Of a DNA stretch of 64,000 nucleotides, positions 28,243 through 37,562 are shown piece by piece. Numbering within the stretch: position 1 is the first letter of the stretch; the number at the start of each line of letters is the position of its first letter. The stretch covers positions 124,001 through 188,000 of the forward strand of contig NZ_PDWT01000003.1 in NCBI RefSeq assembly GCF_010093345.1, in the 5' to 3' direction. This stretch comes from Pseudoxanthomonas yeongjuensis. GTDB taxonomy: Bacteria > Pseudomonadota > Gammaproteobacteria > Xanthomonadales > Xanthomonadaceae. The notes beneath the pieces are model-generated. The model searched no databases, was not told the origin of the DNA, and worked only from the letters and a program-made list of their open reading frames with translations. A program made the position numbers and the translations under genes.

Positions 28243-28791
28243 ATGGGCCTGGACCACGTTTCCACCGGCAAGAACCCGCCCGACGAAATCAACGTCGTCA
28301 TCGAGATCCCCAAGGATTCCGAGCCGGTGAAATACGAAGTGGACAAGGAAAGCGGCGCGATCTTCGTCGACCGCATCCTCTCCACGCCGATGCGCTACCC
28401 CTGCAATTACGGCTACGTGCCGCATACCCAATGCGGCGACGGCGACCCGGCCGACGTGCTGGTGGTGCTGCCGCTGCCGCTGATCCCCGGTTCGGTGATC
28501 CGCTGCCGTCCGGTCGGCGTGCTGCGCATGAGCGACGAGGCCGGCGGCGACGAGAAGATCCTGGCCGTGCCGATCACCAAGGTGTTCAACGGCTACTCGC
28601 ACATCGACGACATCGGCCAGGTGTCCCCGCATTGGCTCGAGCGCATCGGCCACTTCTTCGAGCACTACAAGGACCTGGAGAAGGGCAAGTGGGTCAAGCT
28701 GGACGGCTGGGGCGGCGCGGATGAGGCGAAGCAGATCCTGCGCGACTCGATGACCCGCTACGAATCGAGCGTGGAAAAGCCCAAGTTCTGA
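28243..28791 (+). CDS. ppa: Inorganic pyrophosphatase (family I, soluble)
   Basis: Ppa hydrolyses pyrophosphate in the cytoplasm and so pulls biosynthetic reactions forward. The 182-residue protein shows [23 protein letters not shown] and the Mg-binding block [10 protein letters not shown], with [12 protein letters not shown] near the end. GGAG lies seven bases before the ATG at 28243. It sits next to hppA, so the cell has both an energy-saving and an energy-wasting pyrophosphatase at one locus. Confidence 0.96.
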   Translation: MGLDHVSTGKNPPDEINVVIEIPKDSEPVKYEVDKESGAIFVDRILSTPMRYPCNYGYVPHTQCGDGDPADVLVVLPLPLIPGSVIRCRPVGVLRMSDEAGGDEKILAVPITKVFNGYSHIDDIGQVSPHWLERIGHFFEHYKDLEKGKWVKLDGWGGADEAKQILRDSMTRYESSVEKPKF

Positions 28792-28824
28792 ACCCGTACT
28801 GGCATATGCCCGGTGCGCACATGC

Positions 28825-28848
28825 GGGGAATGCGCGAGCGCATTCCCC
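28825..28848. terminator. Hairpin between convergent ppa and the sulfotransferase gene
   Basis: GGGGAATGCG (28825-28834) pairs perfectly with CGCATTCCCC (28839-28848) around a CGAG loop. It is placed to end both converging transcripts. The T-tracts are poor. Confidence 0.6.
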
Positions 28849-28866
28849 TTGCGGCACACGCGAAAC

Positions 28867-30735
28867 CTAGCCCAGCATGGCCGCCGCGCGTTCGACCGTA
28901 GCCTGCAACGCCCGCAACCGCGGTTCTATCTCGTCCGCATGGCGCCGCCACTTTTCCGGATCCGGGATCGAGGTGGTGGAACGGGAATGCGGCAACTGCT
29001 TGCCCAGCGGCTTGTCCCAGTCAAAATCCGCCCATTCGCACAGGCGCGCGACCTGGCCTTGCGGGTCGGCCAGGAGCTGGCCGTAGTCGATCGCGATGCG
29101 ACGCTCCGCAGGCAATGCCTCCAGGTCGTCGAGCAGGATCCGCGTCGTGCAATCCCACTGCCGGGCGACGATTTCCCCTAGCGGCAGGCCGCTGAGTTCG
29201 CGCCACTCGGGAGTCAGCAGGAACGACCAGGGCAATCCCTGCCAGTCCGGGAGCTTCGGATAGGTCGCGAAGCGACCCGACTGCCAGCCATCGATCATGC
29301 TGCCCAGCACCTGGCGCGGATCGCGATGCAGGTAGATGAAGCGCGCCTCCGGGAACGCCGCCGCAAGGAACGGCACCCGCAGGGCGTTCTTGGGGGTCTT
29401 CTCCAGCATGCGCACGGCAGCGGCGCCCGGCGCGCGCGCGTCGCGATCGCGTAGCTCGCGCAAGAACCGCTCGCGCAGGCTGGCCGCCGCCTCGGGCGTC
29501 GCATCGGCGGCCAGCAGACGATTGGAGTCATGATTGCCCTGCCCTGGCGCCAGTCCCGGTATGCCTTCGATCAACTGGTGGCTTTCGTCGCCGATGGTGA
29601 ACACCTCCGGCGCAGCGGACAGTGTCTCGAACAGCAAGGTGGAACCCGAACGCGGCGGACTGACGATGAACACCGGGCGGTCGAATCGCGGATCGGCGCC
29701 GCCCTTGGCCGTGTGCACCGCCGGTGCAACGGCTGCGGTCGCGTTCCTGGCGGCGTATTCGCCGTGCCGGTCGAGCCTGGCGGCATCGCTGCGCGTGTCC
29801 TTGTCGGCCAGGGCCATGTCGAAGACGTAGGAGGACAACGCACGCGCCAGCCCCAGTTCGTTCTTCAATCCCAACTGGTCCACGCCCTTGGCGAGCAGGT
29901 CCTGCCAGGTCGCGTCCAGCAATGCGCGATAGCGCGGCCAGCCCTCGCGGCTTTCGCCATGGCACGACCATAGCGCATGCCAGCGCCGGGAGAAAGCCAG
30001 CAACGCCTGTTGCAGTGCCGGCAATTGCGGCGCAGGCACGGCATCCGCCAACAGGAACACGATGTGGTCGCGCACTTCCCACGGCGTCATCACCAGCGGT
30101 GCGTTGACGCTCTCGAAATCCAGCCGCGCCTCATGCCCCTGCCGCGGCACCATCGCTTGCGGAGTCCAGCCGGGCCGGTTCTGCCCCGGTGCGCGTCCGT
30201 TGTTGATCAGGTTCCACAGACCATCGCCGCCGACGGTGTCGGCGACCAGGTGGATGCGCTGGTCGTTGCCCGGGTTGAGCACGCGGTGCCGCCGCCAGGT
30301 ATCGAAGATCCAGCACTCGCCCGCGGCCATGTTCACTTCGCCTTCGCCGCACTGGAAGCGCACTCCCGGCGTGGTGACCAGCGGCACATGCACGCGCATT
30401 CGTTCGCGCCAGTAATAGTTGACGTCGACATGCGGGGTCACTTCCGACTGCCCGGACAGGCGCATCAACCGGCTCCTGCCCCAGGTGGCGCCGAGCGCCT
30501 CCAGCACCTGCATCAGTTGCGGGCACTGCAACAGCGCGGGCGTCGGACGCATCGGTCCGGACAATTCGTCGCTGTCGGGATCGCCGCCGGTGGTGATCAG
30601 GGTCAGCGCGCTGTTGCCGGGAATCCCGTCGGGATGCGAGCGCCAGGTCGTTTCGTCTATCCGCGAGACCTCCGCGGCCAGAGCGGCAGCATCGAAGGAA
30701 ATGGGCAACTGGACGAACGGGACCTGCAGCTTCAT
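28867..30735 (-). CDS. Fusion of aspartyl/asparaginyl beta-hydroxylase and sulfotransferase
   Basis: The 622-residue protein has two enzymatic halves. Residues about 60-175 match Fe(II)/2-oxoglutarate aspartyl/asparaginyl beta-hydroxylases, with probable metal and co-substrate residues H102/D104 (TPHVDVNYYW), H150 (TWRRHRV) and R160. Residues about 350-610 are a sulfotransferase with the PAPS loop PPRSGST (360-366) and YLHRDPRQVLGSM for the 3'-phosphate. No signal peptide is present, so it acts in the cytoplasm. The ATG at 30735 gives an intact hydroxylase start; the frame runs a little further. It lies next to a TonB-dependent receptor on the same strand. The substrate is unknown: a peptide or a small molecule with acidic and hydroxyl groups are both possible. 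Confidence 0.88.
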   Translation of the reverse strand: MKLQVPFVQLPISFDAAALAAEVSRIDETTWRSHPDGIPGNSALTLITTGGDPDSDELSGPMRPTPALLQCPQLMQVLEALGATWGRSRLMRLSGQSEVTPHVDVNYYWRERMRVHVPLVTTPGVRFQCGEGEVNMAAGECWIFDTWRRHRVLNPGNDQRIHLVADTVGGDGLWNLINNGRAPGQNRPGWTPQAMVPRQGHEARLDFESVNAPLVMTPWEVRDHIVFLLADAVPAPQLPALQQALLAFSRRWHALWSCHGESREGWPRYRALLDATWQDLLAKGVDQLGLKNELGLARALSSYVFDMALADKDTRSDAARLDRHGEYAARNATAAVAPAVHTAKGGADPRFDRPVFIVSPPRSGSTLLFETLSAAPEVFTIGDESHQLIEGIPGLAPGQGNHDSNRLLAADATPEAAASLRERFLRELRDRDARAPGAAAVRMLEKTPKNALRVPFLAAAFPEARFIYLHRDPRQVLGSMIDGWQSGRFATYPKLPDWQGLPWSFLLTPEWRELSGLPLGEIVARQWDCTTRILLDDLEALPAERRIAIDYGQLLADPQGQVARLCEWADFDWDKPLGKQLPHSRSTTSIPDPEKWRRHADEIEPRLRALQATVERAAAMLG

Positions 30736-30894
30736 CGGGTACTCGGCGGGAAAACAGCGGTGTAATTCTGCTGCCCGCACGCATGGGAGTAAAGCCGGAA
30801 GCGGCCGGATTGCGGTATTTCTCGGGGAAATTGCATGTTTCCGCCTAGTTTTAGGCGTTTATTCGGACCGGGCCGCGATCCTTGCGAAAAACAG

Positions 30895-30917
30895 AGGCCC
30901 CGGACATGCCGGGGCCT
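30895..30917 (-). terminator. Rho-independent terminator of the TonB receptor gene
   Basis: AGGCCCCGG (30895-30903) pairs with CCGGGGCCT (30909-30917). Read on the minus strand the stem is followed by CTGTTTTT. It begins 24 bases past the stop of the receptor gene. A second small hairpin (30842-30857, CGCCTA/TAGGCG) lies just beyond. Confidence 0.8.
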
Positions 30918-30940
30918 TTGCCTTGTGCGCGTATCGCTGC

Positions 30941-33712
30941 TCAGTTGAAGGTGTACTTCGCCCCCACCGTGAAGTAGCGGCCGATGGCGCCGCTGAAGTC
31001 CAGCGGGTTGTAGTTGATCGCGCCGTAGGTCAGCGGATCCAGCGGGGCGATCCGGTCGGTCACGTTGGCCACCGAGCCGAAGATCTCCCACGCATCGGTC
31101 GGCTTCCAGCGGGCCGACAGGTCGATGGTGTAGAACGACTTCAGCACGCAACCCTTCGGCGCCGGCGTGGTGCCGTCGGCGAAGCGGTTGGCGCAGGCCG
31201 CGCCTTCCTCGGCGATGTTCTTGATGCTGTCGCGCCAGTTGACCACGCTGCTCACGCTGAACTTGCCGATATCCCAGGTCGCGCCGAAGTTGGCCTTGTT
31301 CTCGGGCGTTCCGATGCAGTTGGTGACGTCGCAGTTGCCGTGCGTGCCGACGAACTCGTGCTTCGACCCGTCCACGTCCTCGCGCTCGAACGAGAACAGG
31401 TGCGTCCATTGCAGGTCCAGCGAGAGCTTGCCGGCATTGCCCATGTCGAAGCGCTGGCGGATGTCGAAATCCAGGCCTTCCACCGTGGTGGCGCTGGCGT
31501 TCTCGTAGCCGACCAGCACCGCCAGGATGGTGCCGCTGCCCGGCGTGCCGGGAATGTTGTTGGTGCCGCGGACCACGTTGGCGCCACCGGCCTCGATCGC
31601 CGCATCGGCGCTGCCGCCGAAGATCTCGTCCTCGCGCTTGATCCGGAACGCATCCAGCGTCAGCGAGGTGGTGGGCGTCGGATCCAGCACCAGGCCCACG
31701 GTGTAGCTCTTGGACTGCTCGGGCTTCAGATCAGGATTGGGCGAGGTGATCAGCGCGATCGCACCGGCTTCGCAGTCTTGCGGCTCGTGGCCCGGCGCCG
31801 CGCAACGGATCGGATCCACCGCGGTGCTGAAGGCCGCCAGGCCACCGACGCCGTTCTCGGCCGGGTTCGGCGCGCGGAAGCCTTCGGCATAAGTGCCGCG
31901 CAGGGCGATCCAGTCGGCCGGCTTCCACTTGATGCCCAGCTTGGGCGTGGTCGAATTCTCGCCACCCTTGTAACTGTCGAAACGCACGGCGGCATTGAGC
32001 TCGAGCGATTCGAGCACCGGTGCGACCAGCTCGGCGTAAGCGCTTCCCACTTCCTCGGTACCGGTATAGGCCGAGTAGCCGAGGCCGATGATATCGCCCA
32101 GGTCGGTGAAGGTCTGCGGCGTCAGCGACACCGATTGCCTGCGCCACTCGACACCCAGCGCCAGGCCCATCGAACCGCCGGACAAGTCCATCAGCGAACG
32201 CGAGGCCTTGGCGTCGAAGGCATCCAGCTTGGTGTCGCCCTTGGCGCTGATCGTCGGCGCGATGTAGTCGTACAACGCCTGGCTGTTGAGCCCGGCATCG
32301 TCGCCGATGCGCCAGTACCCGACCGGGCTGTTGGGGTCGCTCAATGCGGTCAGCACGTGGCTGTACTGCAGGAATCCATTGCGCTTGTTGGTCAGGCTGG
32401 TTTCCGAATGCATCAGGCCCGCGTCGTAGTCCCACGCGCCCCAGCTGCCGCGTGCGCCGACCAGGAAGCGCACCAGCTGGCTGTCGTTGTTGATCACGCG
32501 CGGCCCCACGTCGAACGCGGTGTAGCGCAGCCTGACGGCTTCACCGTAGGGATTGTCGGGGTGGTCGGCACCGAGCATGACCGCGCCGGGGCCCGGATCG
32601 GAAGCGTTGACCGGGCCGCCCGGATAACCCCAGGCGCCGGACACGCCGGACGGGGTGTTGTTGAATTCGGTCTTCTTCTTGGAGTAGCTGAACTCGGTGT
32701 ACAGCTCGGCGCTGTCGTTGAACGCGAAGGTGCCGCGCGAGAAGAAATTGACGAACTGCTCCTTCGGGGAGAGGTCGCGGAACTGGCCCACATCCCACAG
32801 GCAGCCGCCCGCCGGATCCTGCGGCGTCACATCGGAAAGTGCTGCGCAGCCGGGAAGCGATTCGAAAAGACCGGTGTTGGGGTTCTCGATGGCGCCGGTC
32901 GGACCGCCGCCCGCGCCGGTGCCGCCGCCGGTGATGCGACCCGGCAGGTTGGTGCCTATCGCATAGCCCCATGGCCGGATGTCGCCAGTCCCGATCCACT
33001 TGCGATTGCCGCGGTCGCTGATGCCGATGGCATCGGTCTTGGAACCTTCCAGACTGAAGAAGAAGTTGAAGCCGTCCTCGGCGAGGTCGCCGAACCCGGC
33101 GGTGATCGAACCCTTGCGCTGGTCGCCGTCGCTGTCGCCGGAGGTACCGACCGAACCCTTGACCACCACGCCGGTGAAATCCTTGCGCAGGATGATGTTG
33201 ACCACGCCGGCGATCGCGTCGGAACCATAAATGGCCGAGGCGCCGTCCTTGAGGATGTCGATGCGCTCGACCGCCTCCAGGGGGATGGTGCTGAGGTCGG
33301 TGAATACTTTCTGGCCGTCGTCGGCCAGGCCGAACGGCGCCAGGCGGCGGCCATTCAACAGCACCAGGGTGGAACCGGCGCCCAGGCCGCGCAGCGAGAC
33401 GCCCGCGCCACCGCCGGCGAAACCATTGCCGAAGCTCTTGGGAATCGAGCCGGCGCCATCGGCGGTCAGGGTCTGCAGGTATTCGGCGACCGTGTTCTTG
33501 CCGGTACGGTCTATTTCCTGGCGGGTGATGACCTGGACCGGCGACGCGGTCTCGGTATTGGTACGGGGAATGTTGGAACCCGTCACCACGATCTTGTCCA
33601 GGTTGGTCGTCTCGTCGGCCGGCGCCGCATCCTGGGCGAAAGCGCAGGGTGCGAAGAGGGCCATCGCGATACCCGCCGACAACGATGCGTGGCGTAATTT
33701 TCTGTGAATCAT
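30941..33712 (-). CDS. TonB-dependent outer-membrane receptor
   Basis: This 923-residue protein has a signal peptide ending at AFAQ (residues 24-27) and a TonB-box-like LDKIVVTGS. A plug domain follows (ITRQEIDRTGKNTVAEYLQTL, VSLRGLGAGSTLVLLNGRR, VERIDILKDGASAIYGSDAIAGVVNIIL), then a 22-strand barrel ending in an aromatic-rich strand YFTVGAKYTFN. It is of the large receptor class common in Xanthomonadales for carbohydrate or peptide uptake. Cysteine pairs in the extracellular loops suggest disulfides. An AraC regulator lies 49 bases upstream on the same strand, and the hydroxylase-sulfotransferase gene follows. Confidence 0.94.
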   Translation of the reverse strand: MIHRKLRHASLSAGIAMALFAPCAFAQDAAPADETTNLDKIVVTGSNIPRTNTETASPVQVITRQEIDRTGKNTVAEYLQTLTADGAGSIPKSFGNGFAGGGAGVSLRGLGAGSTLVLLNGRRLAPFGLADDGQKVFTDLSTIPLEAVERIDILKDGASAIYGSDAIAGVVNIILRKDFTGVVVKGSVGTSGDSDGDQRKGSITAGFGDLAEDGFNFFFSLEGSKTDAIGISDRGNRKWIGTGDIRPWGYAIGTNLPGRITGGGTGAGGGPTGAIENPNTGLFESLPGCAALSDVTPQDPAGGCLWDVGQFRDLSPKEQFVNFFSRGTFAFNDSAELYTEFSYSKKKTEFNNTPSGVSGAWGYPGGPVNASDPGPGAVMLGADHPDNPYGEAVRLRYTAFDVGPRVINNDSQLVRFLVGARGSWGAWDYDAGLMHSETSLTNKRNGFLQYSHVLTALSDPNSPVGYWRIGDDAGLNSQALYDYIAPTISAKGDTKLDAFDAKASRSLMDLSGGSMGLALGVEWRRQSVSLTPQTFTDLGDIIGLGYSAYTGTEEVGSAYAELVAPVLESLELNAAVRFDSYKGGENSTTPKLGIKWKPADWIALRGTYAEGFRAPNPAENGVGGLAAFSTAVDPIRCAAPGHEPQDCEAGAIALITSPNPDLKPEQSKSYTVGLVLDPTPTTSLTLDAFRIKREDEIFGGSADAAIEAGGANVVRGTNNIPGTPGSGTILAVLVGYENASATTVEGLDFDIRQRFDMGNAGKLSLDLQWTHLFSFEREDVDGSKHEFVGTHGNCDVTNCIGTPENKANFGATWDIGKFSVSSVVNWRDSIKNIAEEGAACANRFADGTTPAPKGCVLKSFYTIDLSARWKPTDAWEIFGSVANVTDRIAPLDPLTYGAINYNPLDFSGAIGRYFTVGAKYTFN

Positions 33713-33761
33713 CAGGTTATTTCTCCGGTATTCGTTATGAGTGTGTTAACGCCCGACGAAG

Positions 33762-34691
33762 TTACGTACCGAAGGCGAGGACTGCTTTGCGTTCGCGGCT
33801 GCGTGGGTTTGCATGATCTGTCGTGAAGGCCTTTGCGTTCAGGCGGTAGGTCGATGGCGGCAATCCGTAGCGTTCGCGGAAGGCGCGGGAGAAACTGCAG
33901 TTGTTCTCGAATCCGCATACCGCACCGACCTCGCCGACCGACAGCGAAGTGCCTTGCAGCAGGTGCGCGGCATGGCTCAGGCGCAGGCGCGCGGCCATCG
34001 CCTGCGGTCCTTCGCCGTACAGGGCATGGAAGATCTTGGTGAAATACCAGGTCGAGACGTTGCTCAGCTCGGCCAGCTCGGCCAGGCGCACGTTGCGGTC
34101 GACGTTGCCTTCCAGGAACAGCCGCGCGCGCTGCATGCGGTCGAACACCTGGCTCTTGCGCCGCAGCGAACGCCCCGGGCAGTGGTCGATCATCCGCCGG
34201 AAGTCGTACTGCACGTTGCAGATGTGGCGCAGCAGCGGCACCAGCGGATTGACGTCATCGCCGGGCACGGCGCGACCGCTCCTGCCGAATATCCCGGTCT
34301 GCCGCCATAGCTGCACGCATTGGCGTATCTCGCCTTTGCCCAGCCTGCCGCGCCCGGTGTGCAGGTCGAGGTGGGTGAACTGCCTGATCCGCGCGCGCAT
34401 CGCCGGCGGCATCATCACCCCCAGCACCAGGCTGCTGCGGCTGGCGTAGACGGAGGGGCGGGAGTCGGGTTCCAGCACGACCCATTCGCCGGCCTGCAGA
34501 TGGAAGCGACCTTCTCTCGCATCCAGGTCGGCGCTGCCGCGCACCACCACCCAGAACGAAACGAGCGAAGCCTGCGCGACGATGCTGCCGGTGCGGCTGG
34601 CCGCCATCACGCTGATCAGTTCCGGGTTGCAGTAGTCGCCAGCGGCCTCGAGCAGCTGGTTGCGATCGATCCACGCGGTTTGCATCTTCAT
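33762..34691 (-). CDS. AraC-family transcriptional regulator
   Basis: The 309-residue protein has an N-terminal cupin-like sensor region (residues about 30-110) and a C-terminal AraC double helix-turn-helix (LAELAELSNVSTWYFTKIFHALYGEGPQ; VGEVGAVCGFENNCSFSRAFRERYGLPPSTYR). The ATG at 34691 is chosen because AGGA lies six bases before it; in-frame ATG 34697 and GTG 34718 are alternatives. It lies immediately upstream of the TonB receptor gene on the same strand, so it probably controls it. The inducer is unknown. Confidence 0.9.
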   Translation of the reverse strand: MKMQTAWIDRNQLLEAAGDYCNPELISVMAASRTGSIVAQASLVSFWVVVRGSADLDAREGRFHLQAGEWVVLEPDSRPSVYASRSSLVLGVMMPPAMRARIRQFTHLDLHTGRGRLGKGEIRQCVQLWRQTGIFGRSGRAVPGDDVNPLVPLLRHICNVQYDFRRMIDHCPGRSLRRKSQVFDRMQRARLFLEGNVDRNVRLAELAELSNVSTWYFTKIFHALYGEGPQAMAARLRLSHAAHLLQGTSLSVGEVGAVCGFENNCSFSRAFRERYGLPPSTYRLNAKAFTTDHANPRSRERKAVLAFGT

Positions 34692-34835
34692 GGCCATTCC
34701 TGTTGGGGGATTGGCCACTGGTTTGATCCATGCGGTCCCGAATCTCAGGAATTCGGGCCGAAATTTTTCCGATATCTTTCTGTGCCGCCCCGAAACCTAC
34801 CCGCTTCAACGACTTGCGAATGAGTCGGCGCAGCG

Positions 34836-37112
34836 TCAACGCTTGGCGGTTGTCGCCGCGGCCGTGCCGGAAGTCATGGCTGAAAGGTCCGCCAGACCGA
34901 TATCGGAACTGTTGCTGACGTCCATGGTGACGTAGAGGTACTTGCCCGAACGATCCAGGCTGGGACCCAGCGGCCAGGATTCGATCTTCCGCTCCAGGCA
35001 CAGGGGCGAGCGCGACCTGGGCTCGCCCATCTTGATCCAGCCGGTGGCGCAACCTTCGTTCCAGTCCAGGAAATAGACCCCGTCGGGGCCGATGCTCCAG
35101 CGCTTGTACTCACTGGGGACGCGTGGCCGGAACGCGTCGACCACCTCGGCTCCGCCCAGTTGCATGTCGGTGCGCCACAACCCGGGCTTGGACATGCGGG
35201 TGAAATAGACCTGGCGGTGGGCCGCGTCGTATTTCACCAAAGCCACGTCCTCGAGGCTGGCCAGTTCGCGCCAGGGCGAGACCGAGCGATCGTAGAGGAC
35301 CACGCGCAGACGCCCTTCGCCGCTGTCCGCGCCCACCAGCAGTCGCTTGGGGTCGTCGGTATAGGCGGCGTAGATCGGGCTGGACGCGGGCACCGGCAAG
35401 GCCTCGGCGCGGCCGCTTTCCGCGTCCACTTCGTACAGCACCTGCTGGGTCGCCGGCTTGCCGATGACCAGCAGCTTGCGGCTGTCCTCCGACCACACCG
35501 GGTTATGCCGCGGCACCGGCATGAACGATTCGATTTCCCTGGCGGCATCGGGCTTGTCCAGCTCGCCGATCCACAGCGCCTGGCGCGAGCCGCGGTCCGA
35601 GAGGAAGGCCAGCATGCGGTTGTCCGGCGAGATCGCGGGCAGCATGTCCGAGCGGCTGGAATCGAACACGCGTTCGCGCACCGGCTGTCCATCCTTCGAC
35701 TCGGTGAGCGATACGCGGAAGATCCCGGCCATCGAACGGTCCACGGTGAAGACCATGGACGGCGAAGCGCGGGCGATGTCGGGGGTCAATGCGACTTCGC
35801 TCATCTCCAGCGGAGTGATCCGGCCGCTCGCCATGTCGTAGCGATGCATGAAGGTGGCGCTGCCGATGTAGCTGAAGATCAGGCCGCTGCCATCGGGCAG
35901 CCAGTCCCAGCCGCGGATGTCGCTCCTGATGCTGGTCAGGCGCTGCGGTTTGCCGCCGCTGGCGGGCATCTTCCACAGATCGGAAAGCGAGATGTTGCGC
36001 CGGAACACGATCCACTGCCCATCCGGCGAATAGCGCGGGTCGAGGTCGATGTCGCCGTTGGAGATCGCGTAATCGAAGGTGCGCCACTTGCCGCTGGCGA
36101 TGTCCAGCAGGCGCAGCGGACTGCTGGGTTCGCTGGCGGGCTTGACCACCGTGCCCATCAACAGGCCGCTGTCGTCCGGCGTCCAGTCGTAGGTGGAAGC
36201 GCCGCCACCGAAGCAGTCGGCGATCGCGCGTTCGTTGCCGCCGCTCGAGGCCACGGTCATGATCCGGCAGTGGCTGGACTGGTCGTAGCGCACGAAGGCC
36301 AGGCGGCGGCCGTCGTGCGACCACACCGGCATCACGTCGCTGTGGCCGGGCGGTGGATTGGTCAGGGCGCGGGCCGGCACGTGCGCGCTGGCCTGCAGCA
36401 TGATCCGCCCGTAGTTCTCTTCGTCCATCTGCTCGTAGGCCACCAACGCCCCATCGGGCGAGAGGCTGGGGTTGGTTTCGCGTCCGGGCCGGGAAGTGAT
36501 GGTGGTGAAGGCCAGCGATTCCGGCGCGGCATCGGCCTTGGCGGCGGCCACGGTTTTCGTCGCCACCTCGCTGCTGTCGCCACGCAGGTAATACCAGGCC
36601 CCGGCGACAGCCAGGCAGGCCACTGCGATCACGACCGGAACGAGGCGTGAGCGTGCCGGCTTTCGACCGGTCGTTGTGGAACGCACCGGAGTTCCGCCGG
36701 CGATCGCCGGCGGCGCGATCTGAACGATCGGCGCCGCGGCTTCGACGGTTCCCGCATCCAGCCATTGCACCGGCGCCAGCAACCGGTAACCGCCCTTGGA
36801 AATGGTTTCCAGGTAACGCGGCGCATCGCGGTCGTCGGCGAAGGCCTTGCGCAACTGGCCGATGGCCTGGGTCAGCACGTCGTCGGTCGGCAGGGTGTCC
36901 GGCCACACCCATTCCAGCAACGCTTCGCGGCTGACCACCTTGCCGTGCTGGCCGACCAGCGCCAGCAGCACATGCATCGCCTTGACCGTGAGCCGGACCG
37001 GTTCCGCCTGCGACACGGAAACCACCTCGCGACGCGGCAGATCGACCACGAACTCGCCTACCTTCAGCCGGTCCGATTCCTGATGCAGTGGATAGGAGCG
37101 TGGGTTCAGCAT
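34836..37112 (-). CDS. CadC-like membrane regulator with TolB-type propeller
   Basis: The 758-residue protein begins with an OmpR/PhoB-type winged helix (residues about 15-110: LTVKAMHVLLALVGQHGKVVSREALLEWVW, DDVLTQAIGQLRKAF, ISKGGYRLLAPV). One membrane helix follows near residues 155-173. The C-terminal about 560 residues are periplasmic with PD40/TolB repeats (NPSLSPDGALVAYEQ, PVWSHDGRRLAFVR, DPRYSPDGQWIVFR, PAISPDNRMLAFLS). This is the layout of one-component regulators that sense a periplasmic signal and bind DNA directly. It is divergent from the TPR-sulfotransferase gene and could control it or the receptors. Confidence 0.9.
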   Translation of the reverse strand: MLNPRSYPLHQESDRLKVGEFVVDLPRREVVSVSQAEPVRLTVKAMHVLLALVGQHGKVVSREALLEWVWPDTLPTDDVLTQAIGQLRKAFADDRDAPRYLETISKGGYRLLAPVQWLDAGTVEAAAPIVQIAPPAIAGGTPVRSTTTGRKPARSRLVPVVIAVACLAVAGAWYYLRGDSSEVATKTVAAAKADAAPESLAFTTITSRPGRETNPSLSPDGALVAYEQMDEENYGRIMLQASAHVPARALTNPPPGHSDVMPVWSHDGRRLAFVRYDQSSHCRIMTVASSGGNERAIADCFGGGASTYDWTPDDSGLLMGTVVKPASEPSSPLRLLDIASGKWRTFDYAISNGDIDLDPRYSPDGQWIVFRRNISLSDLWKMPASGGKPQRLTSIRSDIRGWDWLPDGSGLIFSYIGSATFMHRYDMASGRITPLEMSEVALTPDIARASPSMVFTVDRSMAGIFRVSLTESKDGQPVRERVFDSSRSDMLPAISPDNRMLAFLSDRGSRQALWIGELDKPDAAREIESFMPVPRHNPVWSEDSRKLLVIGKPATQQVLYEVDAESGRAEALPVPASSPIYAAYTDDPKRLLVGADSGEGRLRVVLYDRSVSPWRELASLEDVALVKYDAAHRQVYFTRMSKPGLWRTDMQLGGAEVVDAFRPRVPSEYKRWSIGPDGVYFLDWNEGCATGWIKMGEPRSRSPLCLERKIESWPLGPSLDRSGKYLYVTMDVSNSSDIGLADLSAMTSGTAAATTAKR

Positions 37113-37562
37113 GGGGGAAATGAATTCCTATTCTGATTGGATCATCGATCGGGCAAAGCGAGGTTTCATCCTGCGATATTGTCGACAAGATACGCAAAAC
37201 ACCTGTTGGCGTCTTGAATAACGCCGGCGTGGCGCGATGGGTAGAGTTGGAACCATAAGATCTGGCTATCGAGCCGCCGACGACCTCTCTCTCCGTCCGC
37301 ACCTGGCTCACCCCTCGCGCCTTCGGGCGCAATTTTTTTTGCGGGCCTGGTTGCAGGATTGGCGCGCACCGCACTGCCGGCCCCGAGCATCCGGCCGGCC
37401 GCCATCGCGCGCATGTGCCACAGGTATGGGCCACTACCGCAGTCGTGGCCCTGTTCATGCTTGCATGAATCCGCGGGCATCGAGCTTTGCCGAGCTTGGC
37501 GGCTGGCCTTCCTCGACGCCGGTCCGCTCCCGCTTGCGGCACTCTAGGTCACGTGGCGACCC
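37113..37562. other. Long intergenic region upstream of the TPR-sulfotransferase gene
   Basis: These 450 bases carry the divergent promoters of the CadC-like and sulfotransferase genes. They also contain a TTGTCGACAA palindrome near 37180 and a strong plus-strand terminator at 37317-37340. A frame over 37237-37581 has poor codon character and no recognisable protein, so it was not called. Confidence 0.5.
37317..37340 (+). terminator. Orphan rho-independent terminator
   Basis: GCGCC (37317-37321) and GGCGC (37326-37330) form a stem around TTCG, followed by AA and eight T. No annotated gene ends before it on this strand, so it ends either an unrecognised small transcript or the leader of the gene at 37563. 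Confidence 0.65.

Noticed and set aside
34723-34736. TTGATCCATGCGGT near the AraC start as an Fnr box
   Set aside because: Only one half-site matches; the other half is unrelated.
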